This document shows, piece by piece, positions 15,030 through 22,600 of a stretch of 29,284 bases of DNA. The stretch is taken from the NCBI GenBank assembly GCA_039715055.1, contig JBDLID010000027.1, forward strand, positions 1 through 29,284. Reading direction: 5' to 3'. The notes under the pieces were generated by a model. The model was given only the letters and a program-made list of their open reading frames with translations, ran no database searches and had not been told where the DNA came from. Position 1 is the stretch's first letter. Each line of letters begins with the position of its first letter. The stretch is from JBDLID01 sp039715055 (GTDB taxonomy: Bacteria; Desulfobacterota; Desulfobulbia; Desulfobulbales; Desulfocapsaceae). A program made the position numbers and the translations under genes.

Positions 15030-16304
15030 TTATCGTTTTTTCTTTCTCTTTCTGAACTTGATGGATTCAACAAAGGCTTCTACCCTGGTTGACAGCTGGC
15101 CCTGGTCTTCCGGGCTGTAATCCGTTTCCACGTACAGCATGGGGATACCCAGTTTTTCCAGTTCACGGCCGATCCTGTTCTGTTCCATTTCATAGAGAAC
15201 ACAGCCGGAAAAGGCGTGATAGATCACCCCGTCCACCTTGAAATCACCAGCCATGCCAACAATCTTTCGCCGTCGGTCGTCATTGGGGCTGAGGCAGGGA
15301 CAGGTACAGGGTTTCAGATACCTGTCGGCAATGGCCGGAACCATGTCATTGAGACTGGGTTCGTCGTAGGCAACCGAGTCGTATAACAGCCGGGAGGAGG
15401 AACACACCTCATCGGCAACAATGATGCCTCCCGACTGTTCAATCAGGATCGGCAGCTTGATATTTGGAAATATGGGCGGAGAGCCGGTGAGCAGGATGCG
15501 TGGTGCATTCCGGGTGCCGGCGGAAAACTTTTGTGCTTTTCGCTCCTCGATTTCCTGCAGCAACTGTTCGGCCGCCGTCATCCAGCCATCAAGATCTCCA
15601 AGAAAATAGGCATTGGTCACCAGCAGCATGTCTGTGCCAAAGAGGGGCGACGGCTCGGACTTACGCAGCTCGAACAACTTCCGGTACAGTTCCGTGGCTG
15701 CGGTTTTTTTAACAATTGCCTGCTGAACTTTGTTTTTGGTGATTTTCCGGCCGGTGATCTGCTGCAGGTCAAGGGTGAACTGTTTAACCGATTCCTGCCA
15801 GTAGAAGCGTGATGCCTCACTCTCTTTGCTGGGCGGCATCTCCAGGGGATAGACTCTGTAGGACAGATCGTTGATATGCTCCGCCGCCTTTTTCTTCTGG
15901 TCACAGGTGGTGGGGATGACCACCGCGCTCAATCTGTCCCCCCAGAGTTCCTCGTTGACCTGGAGCATACCGCAGGTTGCCCGGACCAGGGGGCATGATT
16001 TTGCCGGCAGAGACTCGGCGCCGACCTGATCATAGGCGTAGGCACCGCTGCAGAGGCGAAACGGTACCGCGCCCGCGGCGTAAATCAGCTCATCGGGTAC
16101 CTGGACACACATGGTGCCGATGGTTTTTTTCCCTTCCGGCAGGATGGGCTCATCGCTGAAAAGGGTGTGAAACCGGTCATAAAAATATTCCATGGCCACC
16201 GGACTATCCGGAAACTCCCGGATCCGGCGCAGGGTCTCCTCGGCCTCCATGGCCAGATGAAGCCGGGTTGTCCGCTTCATCTGCACCTCTCGTTCATTTT
16301 CCAT
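15030..16304 (-). CDS. 2-hydroxyacyl-CoA dehydratase D-family / double-cubane cluster protein
   Basis: This 424-residue protein belongs to the HgdB/BcrB/FldB family, whose members carry Fe-S clusters fed by the ATPase encoded next to it. Ten cysteines are present, including C104 and C111 (KSCPLVRATCGM), C134 (PTTCDQKKKAAEH), C301, the cluster C333-C335-C337 (KPCTCPCLS) and C368 (SGCVLYEME). It stands alone with one activator and lacks a second dehydratase subunit. That is the layout of double-cubane cluster proteins, which reduce small molecules and not acyl-CoA. The real substrate is unknown. A second ATG at 16280 with GAGAGGTG is a possible start. The C-terminus is a Lys/Arg tail. Confidence 0.88.
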   Translation of the reverse strand: MENEREVQMKRTTRLHLAMEAEETLRRIREFPDSPVAMEYFYDRFHTLFSDEPILPEGKKTIGTMCVQVPDELIYAAGAVPFRLCSGAYAYDQVGAESLPAKSCPLVRATCGMLQVNEELWGDRLSAVVIPTTCDQKKKAAEHINDLSYRVYPLEMPPSKESEASRFYWQESVKQFTLDLQQITGRKITKNKVQQAIVKKTAATELYRKLFELRKSEPSPLFGTDMLLVTNAYFLGDLDGWMTAAEQLLQEIEERKAQKFSAGTRNAPRILLTGSPPIFPNIKLPILIEQSGGIIVADEVCSSSRLLYDSVAYDEPSLNDMVPAIADRYLKPCTCPCLSPNDDRRRKIVGMAGDFKVDGVIYHAFSGCVLYEMEQNRIGRELEKLGIPMLYVETDYSPEDQGQLSTRVEAFVESIKFRKRKKKR

Positions 16305-17280
16305 TGTCGAGCCCCTTCATTCGTTTAAAAAATCCCTCCTCGGTGGATTCATATACGGGTATTCCCAGAAAAGATGCCTTGAGACAGCCCTCCTCCGGAC
16401 AGGCCTCAACGCATTTGAAACACATGATGCAGTCATCCTTGACAATGTTTTTTGATTCAACATCATCGGCAATGGCCCGGATGCCAACATCACAGACCCG
16501 GTAACAGTTGCCGCAGCGGGTGCATGTGTCCCCGTTTTTTGTCAGGCGAAGCATCCCTGCCTTGGAAAAAATATAATGAAAACCACTCATCGGGCAGAAC
16601 AGACAGATGAACCGTTTCTTGACAAAGGCGCCGGTGAAGAACAGCCCGGTAATCCCCATGCCAAGGGCAGTAAAGACCATTTTCGTCCTGGAGCTGAAGT
16701 CAATGGCCAGCTGGGAGAAGTCGCCGATAAACAGCGGCAGCACGGTTCTGCCGGGACAAATCATGCAGAACGGCACTCCCCAGTCATGGCCGAGCTTGGG
16801 CAGGCCCGTAATGGAGTTGCCGATCCCCATGGGGATAAGAATCAGCAGGGCAAGGAGGATGTACTTGATCGACGATAAGCGGTTAAACAGTGACTCCGGG
16901 TAACTGGAGTAGCGAACGGAAAATCTGCATCGCAGTTTGGTGAGCCAGTCCTGGATGGTGCCCAGTGGACATACAAAGCCGCACCATGCCTTATTGAACA
17001 GGATAAAGAAACCGATGAAGGTCAACAAGCCGACCAGTACCCCTATTCCCCTGCCGGTGAAGATGCGATTGAAGGGGATGGTCATCTGGTGCTGGAATCC
17101 CATCAGGTAACAGGAGCCGCCCCGACCGTCTTCAAAGACACAGGCAAAGGTGGGCAGCCGGTCACCGATGTTTATGGCCAGAAAGCCGCCGTACACCAGC
17201 AGAGCAAAGGCTGCAATCTGAAACCAGAAGCGGAATCTGCTGACCCTGCTGTTGTTGACCGTTTTTTTCAGCCTATTCAT
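16294..17280 (-). CDS. NapH/NosR/CcoG-like membrane 4Fe-4S protein
   Basis: From the ATG at 17280 (MNRLKKTVNN), this is a 328-residue protein with about five or six membrane helices. Membrane-face CxxxCP/CxxCP motifs occur at C100-x3-C104-P (AWCGFVCPLGTIQDWL), C172-x2-C175-P and C226-x2-C229-P. The C-terminal cytoplasmic part has two ferredoxin motifs, C253-x2-C256-x2-C259-x3-C263 and C284-x2-C287-x2-C290-x3-C294-P. The family moves electrons between quinols or ferredoxin and periplasmic partners. Here it could reduce the periplasmic protein encoded before it or the activator after it. Two periplasmic cysteines (C47, C57) lie between helices 1 and 2. The start overlaps the preceding stop by 8 bases; a GTG at 17319 is less likely. 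Confidence 0.88.
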   Translation of the reverse strand: MNRLKKTVNNSRVSRFRFWFQIAAFALLVYGGFLAINIGDRLPTFACVFEDGRGGSCYLMGFQHQMTIPFNRIFTGRGIGVLVGLLTFIGFFILFNKAWCGFVCPLGTIQDWLTKLRCRFSVRYSSYPESLFNRLSSIKYILLALLILIPMGIGNSITGLPKLGHDWGVPFCMICPGRTVLPLFIGDFSQLAIDFSSRTKMVFTALGMGITGLFFTGAFVKKRFICLFCPMSGFHYIFSKAGMLRLTKNGDTCTRCGNCYRVCDVGIRAIADDVESKNIVKDDCIMCFKCVEACPEEGCLKASFLGIPVYESTEEGFFKRMKGLDNGK

Positions 17281-18382
17281 CCAGGGAGATCCTTTTATAC
17301 GGTTTGCTGCGCCGGTCACGATAGCTGTATACCCCCAGACCGCTAACCGTCATGGTCAGGAGAGCGACAAGCAGGCCGTAGCGATAGGAGGCGTAATCCT
17401 GCTGCGAGGGAGAGTATTTCCAGGGCAGGGTTGTCAGGTAGCTGACTCGCTGATACGGCTGCTCTCTGTAGCTGCCGGATCGTTTAAAGTTGTGGCGTGC
17501 CGTCACCAGGAATTTACCACGGTGAGTCCGGCGAAACCTGTCCCAGGAGACGGGATAATAATCGCGGATCAGCTGTAATGTGGCCACACCCTGCTCATTT
17601 GTCATGACCTCCTTGGACCAGCCCTTTTCACTGGTCAGGGTCACCCGGGCACCGGCCACCGGCGTACCGTAGGACAGAACAGTGATTTTCAGGCGGTCAC
17701 CTGACTTCACAGCGGCATGAAAATTGGTGTCCCAGAGGTCGCTGACGATGATCTCAAAGGGGATGCTTGCCAGGGGTTGGGGCTGAGTCCGGGTTTTGTC
17801 AAACTTGCTGTCATGGCCCCAGCCGCAGTTGTGGTGCATGGTAATCCATTTTGCCGTCCGCACCTGCAGGGTGTCGCCGTCAACTCCCTGTTCCACGACA
17901 TAGACACTGTTAGCGCCATGGACGGGGCCGTTTCCCATGGGGGTGGGAAAAGAGAGGCCGGGATTGTAGCCGAGGTGAACATCAGGTGTAATGACTGAGC
18001 CGTCAGGGCGGCGGACAAATGTTTCCACATCAGCACGGCGGCGGTAGTCGTTAAAATGATACGCTCTTTTGGGCACAGGTCTGTGTTCAGACTCGTGGAC
18101 TCCGCCCGGACGCCCGGACCTGGCCGGTTTTTCGGATTTTCCGGATTTCGCCGCTGCCCCAGGCCTGCCGACCGGCCTGGACTGCCTGGCTGGTGGTGTT
18201 CCGGGCTCCGGATGCATTGCGCAAACCTCGCCGCCGGCAGGAATTGACGGAGAGAGCGAGAGCTGCAGCGGTTCAAGCTCCGGGGCTGCGTTCACCTCCG
18301 GACTCCAGACCAGGAGAATACACAACAGGCCAACGCAGTTGATTATATGAAATCGTTGCCGCGGAACTGTTCGCAATGCCAT
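17273..18382 (-). CDS. Periplasmic membrane-anchored protein, NikK-like/DUF4198-type, first gene of the eight-gene operon
   Basis: From the ATG at 18382 (ribosome site TGGAGGC 9 bases upstream) this is a 369-residue protein. A signal peptide or anchor (about 12-32) is followed by a low-complexity Arg/Pro/Gly/Ser segment (about 60-105). A possible metal-binding stretch is TMHHNCGWGHDSKFD (181-195). An Ig-like half near 225-300 (SGDRLKITVLSYGTPVAGARV and NEQGVATL) has the layout of DUF4198-type periplasmic proteins of nickel/cobalt systems. A helix at 335-353 anchors the C-terminus in the membrane, leaving a short basic tail. Family membership is recognised by pattern only, so the metal role is inferred. 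No ABC or NikMN transporter genes are nearby. Confidence 0.65.
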   Translation of the reverse strand: MALRTVPRQRFHIINCVGLLCILLVWSPEVNAAPELEPLQLSLSPSIPAGGEVCAMHPEPGTPPARQSRPVGRPGAAAKSGKSEKPARSGRPGGVHESEHRPVPKRAYHFNDYRRRADVETFVRRPDGSVITPDVHLGYNPGLSFPTPMGNGPVHGANSVYVVEQGVDGDTLQVRTAKWITMHHNCGWGHDSKFDKTRTQPQPLASIPFEIIVSDLWDTNFHAAVKSGDRLKITVLSYGTPVAGARVTLTSEKGWSKEVMTNEQGVATLQLIRDYYPVSWDRFRRTHRGKFLVTARHNFKRSGSYREQPYQRVSYLTTLPWKYSPSQQDYASYRYGLLVALLTMTVSGLGVYSYRDRRSKPYKRISLDE

Positions 18383-18485
18383 GACGTGTTGCCTCCAGGT
18401 GTTAACGGGATCCCTGCTTGGTTCATTGCCACAAGCTACGGGTGAACAATCATTCCTTCTGTTGTACATTTTTTCCATTGCTCAA

Positions 18486-18503
18486 GTGGTATGAAAATAC
18501 CAC
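18486..18503. promoter_or_regulatory. Perfect inverted repeat GTGGTAT-GAAA-ATACCAC in the operon promoter
   Basis: The 7-base arms cover the predicted -10 element and start of transcription of the eight-gene operon. It could be a repressor site or a hairpin at the very 5' end of the transcript. Copies are not seen at the other two regulon promoters. Confidence 0.45.
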
Positions 18504-18523
18504 AATATGGCACTCCGGGTGTT
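18494..18523 (-). promoter_or_regulatory. Predicted promoter of the eight-gene operon
   Basis: On the minus strand the position matching the -35 of the other two sites reads AACACC (18518-18523) and touches the palindrome. A TATTTT (18494-18499) stands 18 bases downstream. Both elements are weak, as expected for an activator-dependent promoter. Confidence 0.45.
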
Positions 18524-18539
18524 GTGGCAAATTGTCGCA
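18523..18539. promoter_or_regulatory. RegA/PrrA-type operator, copy 2 (eight-gene operon)
   Basis: TGTGGCAAATTGTCGCA is identical to copy 3 and differs from copy 1 by one base. It lies 141 bases upstream of the first gene of the operon and has the same orientation relative to the target gene as copies 1 and 3. Confidence 0.72.
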
Positions 18540-18630
18540 GGTGAAGAACTGATCGTGCCGGAGAAAATATGTGGAAGCTTGACCACCAGGTTTACCATGA
18601 CCTGGGAAAGAGTACCGATCGCTTACTGAA

Positions 18631-18673
18631 CCCTGCACCTGGGTCCTGGTGTTTCCGGACCTCAGGTGCAGGG
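18631..18673 (-). terminator. Strong hairpin after the TonB-dependent receptor gene
   Basis: CCCTGCACCTG-GGTCC pairs with GGACC-CAGGTGCAGGG over 16 base pairs, with one bulged base (18662) and a 10-base loop. It lies 40 bases past the receptor stop. No T run follows on the minus strand, so it may instead be an RNA-stabilising or partial-readthrough structure. Confidence 0.55.
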
Positions 18674-18712
18674 TGTTTATAAAAATAATAAAGTAATGTG
18701 TTTGTTTTTCAC

Positions 18713-20854
18713 CTAAAATTTATAGGTGAATCGGGCCATTATGCTTCTTGGCGCGGCCGGTGTGTACTCTATTGTCCCTGTGGTGTCTTTTGTTGCCTCA
18801 ACCGCATAGAGATCATCAAAAAGGTTGTCCACATTGAGGCTGATATCATACTTGTCCGTTTCATAACCGAGCATGAGGTTGGTCACAAAATCATAACCTT
18901 CATATTCCTCAGTGTTCCCATTATCCATGTAGTAGGATCCCCAGCTATGTGATTGAACCCGGGCCTTGAAACCGGAGGGGTGGCTGTATGAGGCTGAAAG
19001 GGAATATTGATGTTCCGGCACATAGGGCAACCGGTTGCCGCTTCTGTCCACAGCCTTTGCCGCCCTGCCATAACCAACGTTTTCTGTAAATTCATCAAAG
19101 GTGAAGTCGGAATAAGTGTAGGAGGCACCGATCTGCAATCCTTTCAGCAGGGTATATGATCCGGCAATTTCAAGGCCCTGCTTGAGGGTCTTACCCGCAT
19201 TGGCATACTCGGTGCGGCCGGAATTAAGTACCTTGATAACTTCGTTTGTCACCGGAGAATAGTAGGCTGACAGATCAAATTTCCAGCTCTCACTTCTTCC
19301 CTTGAGTCCCATCTCATAACTCTGTGTCTCCACCATCTCCAGGTCAGGGTTGTCGTTGATTTCTCCTTCACTGGGTGATTGCACACCGGTGGAGGCGCTG
19401 GCAAAGATATTGAGCTGTTCGTTCAACCCGTAGCTCGCTCCGATTCTTGGACTGAAGGAGGTGTAGTCCTTGGTTACCTCACTGCTGCCTGAATCAGTTT
19501 TGTCATAACTGCCGGTTGACCAGTTATATTGTGAGGTCCAGTCGCTGTTGATCTTGAAATCGATCACATCAACCCGGGCACCGATATCAACCAGGGCTTT
19601 GGTAACAGGCCGGAAGGATTCCTGGACAAAGAAACCGTAGAGCAGTGCTTCCCTGGTCTGTGTTTCCATGTGGGATCCTGACCGGTCCGAGGCAACAGAG
19701 ATGATCCGGTCATTACAGCCGGTCCTGTCGCTGCAAATTGACCTGGTGTTCAGGTCAGCATACTGATAATAGTCGGTCTCCTGATCATCGAGTCGGACGG
19801 TAAGTCCAGTGGTCAGGACTGCCGCATCACCTGCAAGCTTGTGATTGTAATTAAGCTGCAGGTCAGTACCCATGATCCATGTTTCAGCATCATTGATCCT
19901 GCCGGTCACCGGGTGGTGATGTTCCCAGTAATTGACATAGGCGGTGGGAATGAATTCAAAGCTGCCAAATTCTTTGGTCACCTTGGTGCTGAAAAAGTAG
20001 GAGTCGGAGTAACGGCCCGAATACTGCCAGGGGCCTTCGGTCTCATTGGCCTTTCCCGTGTTTTTGTACTCCTCAAACATTTTTTCATCCAGGTCACCGG
20101 GCAACTGCAGGTCTGCCTTGGAGTAGCTGAAATTATTCTCCCAACTGGTGCCGTCACTTAAGAGCACATAGGGTTTCAGGGAAAACTGGTTGGTCTCAAA
20201 TTCGTTCCAGCGTCGCCAGGAGTTGCTGCTTTCCCGCCTGGAACCACTGACGTTATAGTAGAGTTTTCCATCAATATCGTCTGAATATGAACCATGGAGG
20301 TTATAGGTGTCGAACTCTCCGGCTCCCAGTTTGATATGGCCCCCGCTTCTTTCCATGGGATTTTTTGAAATGATATTGATAACGCCGCCGGCGGCATTGG
20401 CGCCCCACATCGTCGAATTTGGCCCTTTGACAATTTCAACCCGTTCAATAAGTTGAGTGTCAATCATATCAAGTCTGGTGAAACCGTCAGGGTCGGTTAC
20501 CGGGACACCGTCCCGCAGAACCATAATCTCACGAACACCGTATGGTGCTTTAAGGCCTGCACCACGGATTATCAATCTGGAGTCGTAGCCCTGGTTGGTT
20601 GATTCAATGAGTACGCCGGGTACTCCGGTCAGTGCCTCCTTGACATTGAACATCTTGGTATCTTTCAGCTGTTCTTCTGAAACAACTGCTATTGATGCCG
20701 GTACTTCCTTTGTTTTCCTTTCAATACGCGTTGCGGTTACACTGACCTCATCAAGCTCTGCGCTTACCTTTTCAGTTTCCTTTTTTTCTTCTCCCGCAAC
20801 ACCCTGATTCGCTGATATCAGAATCATCATGGATAGTAGAATTACTCTTTTCAA
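18713..20854 (-). CDS. TonB-dependent outer-membrane receptor
   Basis: This 713-residue protein has a signal peptide (about 1-20), a TonB box (DEVSVTATR, 35-43), a plug domain (about 50-165, with IIRGAG, VLRDGVPVTD, VEIVKGPNSTMWGANAAGGVINI) and a 22-strand-type barrel ending in a terminal Phe (MARFTYKF). One extracellular loop has a Cys pair (SICSDRTGCND), and another segment carries HHH (WEHHHPVTGR). The substrate cannot be read from sequence; the operon context suggests a metal chelate or small cofactor. The start codon is TTG, with AAGGAG 6-7 bases upstream. It has its own operator and promoter, separate from the downstream operon that supplies ExbBD-TonB. Confidence 0.93.
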   Translation of the reverse strand: MKRVILLSMMILISANQGVAGEEKKETEKVSAELDEVSVTATRIERKTKEVPASIAVVSEEQLKDTKMFNVKEALTGVPGVLIESTNQGYDSRLIIRGAGLKAPYGVREIMVLRDGVPVTDPDGFTRLDMIDTQLIERVEIVKGPNSTMWGANAAGGVINIISKNPMERSGGHIKLGAGEFDTYNLHGSYSDDIDGKLYYNVSGSRRESSNSWRRWNEFETNQFSLKPYVLLSDGTSWENNFSYSKADLQLPGDLDEKMFEEYKNTGKANETEGPWQYSGRYSDSYFFSTKVTKEFGSFEFIPTAYVNYWEHHHPVTGRINDAETWIMGTDLQLNYNHKLAGDAAVLTTGLTVRLDDQETDYYQYADLNTRSICSDRTGCNDRIISVASDRSGSHMETQTREALLYGFFVQESFRPVTKALVDIGARVDVIDFKINSDWTSQYNWSTGSYDKTDSGSSEVTKDYTSFSPRIGASYGLNEQLNIFASASTGVQSPSEGEINDNPDLEMVETQSYEMGLKGRSESWKFDLSAYYSPVTNEVIKVLNSGRTEYANAGKTLKQGLEIAGSYTLLKGLQIGASYTYSDFTFDEFTENVGYGRAAKAVDRSGNRLPYVPEHQYSLSASYSHPSGFKARVQSHSWGSYYMDNGNTEEYEGYDFVTNLMLGYETDKYDISLNVDNLFDDLYAVEATKDTTGTIEYTPAAPRSIMARFTYKF

Positions 20855-20920
20855 TTCATACTCCTTTTTTACTTTGAAAGATTGATAGTAAAAGAATTCA
20901 TTACTGAGTCAGGGAGGGAG

Positions 20921-20949
20921 TTTTAACAAAAGGGACGGAACATGGGAAT
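20921..20949 (-). promoter_or_regulatory. Promoter of the TonB-dependent receptor, adjoining the RegA-type box
   Basis: On the minus strand ATTCCC (20944-20949) and TTAAAA (20921-20926) are spaced by exactly 17 bases, the same geometry and the same -35 sequence as the nosL-like promoter. The palindrome touches the -35 element. Confidence 0.6.
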
Positions 20950-20965
20950 GTGGCAAATTGTCGCA
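20949..20965. promoter_or_regulatory. RegA/PrrA-type operator, copy 3 (TonB-dependent receptor)
   Basis: TGTGGCAAATTGTCGCA lies 95 bases upstream of the receptor start codon. The extended block 20942-20965 matches 23 of 24 bases with 9846-9869, so conservation continues through the -35 region. Confidence 0.75.
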
Positions 20966-21347
20966 GAACTTCCGCTCTTGGTTCTCATCATCAGCTATAT
21001 GCCGGCACTGAGCTGTTTCAGCCACATTGGTACTGATGATTGTCGGCTCGATCCAATACTCCAATGATACAACTGATATTGTGGTTTTTTCGGGGAGCGG
21101 ATGCAAAGGAATTGCAGTGACAGGTGGCCCGAAATAAGGATGTTTTCGCGGTCGTCCTGATTCACCGGTTCAGGACTGTTATGCAATATTTTATTTTTTA
21201 CGGAGCAACAGCAGGCCGGCGGGGAAACTTCAGGCAATGAATGGTTTCCAGCGGGATGGATGGAGCGAGATTTTAGTGGGTTGAGGTAAATTAAGAAAGG
21301 GAAGAGAGAGGAATAAATAAAAAACAGGCAGTCATTTGTGAGAAAAA
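20966..21347. other. Noncoding spacer between receptor promoter and truA
   Basis: About 380 bases hold no gene I can support; the small open frames here have no family features. A 7-bp stem GTCCTGA/TCAGGAC (21154-21160 with 21170-21176) is the only clear structure. I looked for a cobalamin riboswitch because of the TonB context and found none of its conserved boxes. Confidence 0.5.
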
Positions 21348-22103
21348 TCAGTATTTGACCTCTACCAGGTAGAGGCCGTGTGGAGGGGCAGTGGCACCTG
21401 CTGCGGATCGTTTTCTGGACCGGAGGATGTTTGTAAAATCCTGCGGGCTTTTTCTTTTTTTACCAACCTCAAGGATGGTACCCATCAGGTTGCGGATCAT
21501 GTGACGAAGAAAGCCGTCACCACTAAATTCAAAACAGAGGTGGTGCTCATCTTCTTCAACCAGCCTTGCCCGACTGATGGTACGTACCGATCCGCGGCCG
21601 GTTGTAAGCTCCCTGTCCCGGGACCCTGCTGTCTCAAAACTCGCAAAGTCGTGACAACCCTCTATGGCATCGAGGCAGGCCCGCATATCATCACGTGTCA
21701 GCTCGAATGGAACATGGGTGACATAGTTACGTTCCCATGGCGGCTGGATCCTGTCGGTGGATATCCTGTAATGATAGCTCTTTGAGTGTGCCGAAAAGCG
21801 GGCATGGAAATCCATACTCATCACATCAAGTGCGATGACACGGACTGCCCCGGGGAGCATGGAGTTCAAGCCTTTCTGAAGGTTGGCCGGAGGGATCGGC
21901 GAGTTGGTGTGAAAATGGGCGGCCATGGCGCGGGCATGGACACCTGCGTCGGTTCTGCCCGCACCATGCAGTGTGATCTCCTCATTGCAGATGGTGGTCA
22001 GAACCCTCTCCAGCTCTTCCTGGACAGAAAGGCCGTTTTTCTGACGTTGCCATCCACAGTAGCCGGAGCCGTCATAGGCAATGGTCAAACGGATATTTCG
22101 CAT
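21348..22103 (-). CDS. truA: tRNA pseudouridine(38-40) synthase TruA
   Basis: This 251-residue enzyme converts uridines 38-40 of the tRNA anticodon arm to pseudouridine. The catalytic aspartate D52 sits in the family motif GAGRTDAGVHA, after IAYDGSGYCGWQRQ. Near the C-terminus, SGDGFLRHMIRNLMGTILEVG is conserved. It is downstream of the GNAT gene (12-base gap) and probably cotranscribed with argC. Confidence 0.96.
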   Translation of the reverse strand: MRNIRLTIAYDGSGYCGWQRQKNGLSVQEELERVLTTICNEEITLHGAGRTDAGVHARAMAAHFHTNSPIPPANLQKGLNSMLPGAVRVIALDVMSMDFHARFSAHSKSYHYRISTDRIQPPWERNYVTHVPFELTRDDMRACLDAIEGCHDFASFETAGSRDRELTTGRGSVRTISRARLVEEDEHHLCFEFSGDGFLRHMIRNLMGTILEVGKKRKSPQDFTNILRSRKRSAAGATAPPHGLYLVEVKY

Positions 22104-22115
22104 GGCGGGTATGGA

Positions 22116-22589
22116 TCAGTCAAAAAAGGCTGCCGCCTCCTTGGATTGTTCAAAGAGCCTGTAGTGGGTCTCGCTCATCCCAAGGGCCTGGTAGGTCTGC
22201 TGCGCGGTACGGTTCTCACGTTCCACATAAAGCCTGAAGCCGCAGACGGTATCGTCATGTTCAGCCAGTCTGCGGACCTTGTCATAGAGCTCACGGAAAA
22301 TACCCAGTCGCCGCCGGTCTTCTCTGACATAGACCGATTGGATCCACCAGAAGAGCCCGTTGCGCCAATCACTCCACTCAGTGGTGACGAGGAGGCTTCC
22401 GACCGGCTCGCCGTCTTCTTCGGCAACAAGATAAAACCCCAGTGAAGGGGTTGCAATCAGGGTTTCAACACCCTGCCTGATGAGCTCGGGCCTGAGATCG
22501 ATATTCTCAGTTTCCTTGGCCATGGCCGTGTTGAAGTCGGCAAGGGCTGGGATGTCTTCACATAAGGCTTTTCGGATGATGCGGCTCAT
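22116..22589 (-). CDS. GNAT-family N-acetyltransferase
   Basis: This 157-residue protein shows the GNAT acetyl-CoA motif as IQSVYVREDRRRLGIFRELY, followed by the C-terminal NRTAQQTYQALGM segment. The first strand reads IIRKALCEDIPALADFN. The acceptor is unknown. The P-loop has RRRLGIF where the commonest form is RxxGxG/A, so the second glycine is replaced. It sits between argC and truA on the same strand; the position after argC does not prove a role in arginine synthesis. Confidence 0.85.
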   Translation of the reverse strand: MSRIIRKALCEDIPALADFNTAMAKETENIDLRPELIRQGVETLIATPSLGFYLVAEEDGEPVGSLLVTTEWSDWRNGLFWWIQSVYVREDRRRLGIFRELYDKVRRLAEHDDTVCGFRLYVERENRTAQQTYQALGMSETHYRLFEQSKEAAAFFD

Positions 22590-22600
22590 GGTTTTTTACC

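Noticed and set aside
15030..16304. Benzoyl-CoA reductase subunit
   Set aside because: Only one catalytic-type subunit and one activator are present; benzoyl-CoA reductase of this type needs four different genes and usually lies with aromatic degradation genes.
16294..17280. True NosR or NapH
   Set aside because: It lacks the large periplasmic FMN-binding domain of NosR, and no nap or nos structural genes are nearby; only the membrane Fe-S core is shared.
20966..21347. Cobalamin or other riboswitch upstream of the TonB-dependent receptor
   Set aside because: None of the conserved boxes could be found, and the RegA-type box with promoter already explains control of the receptor.
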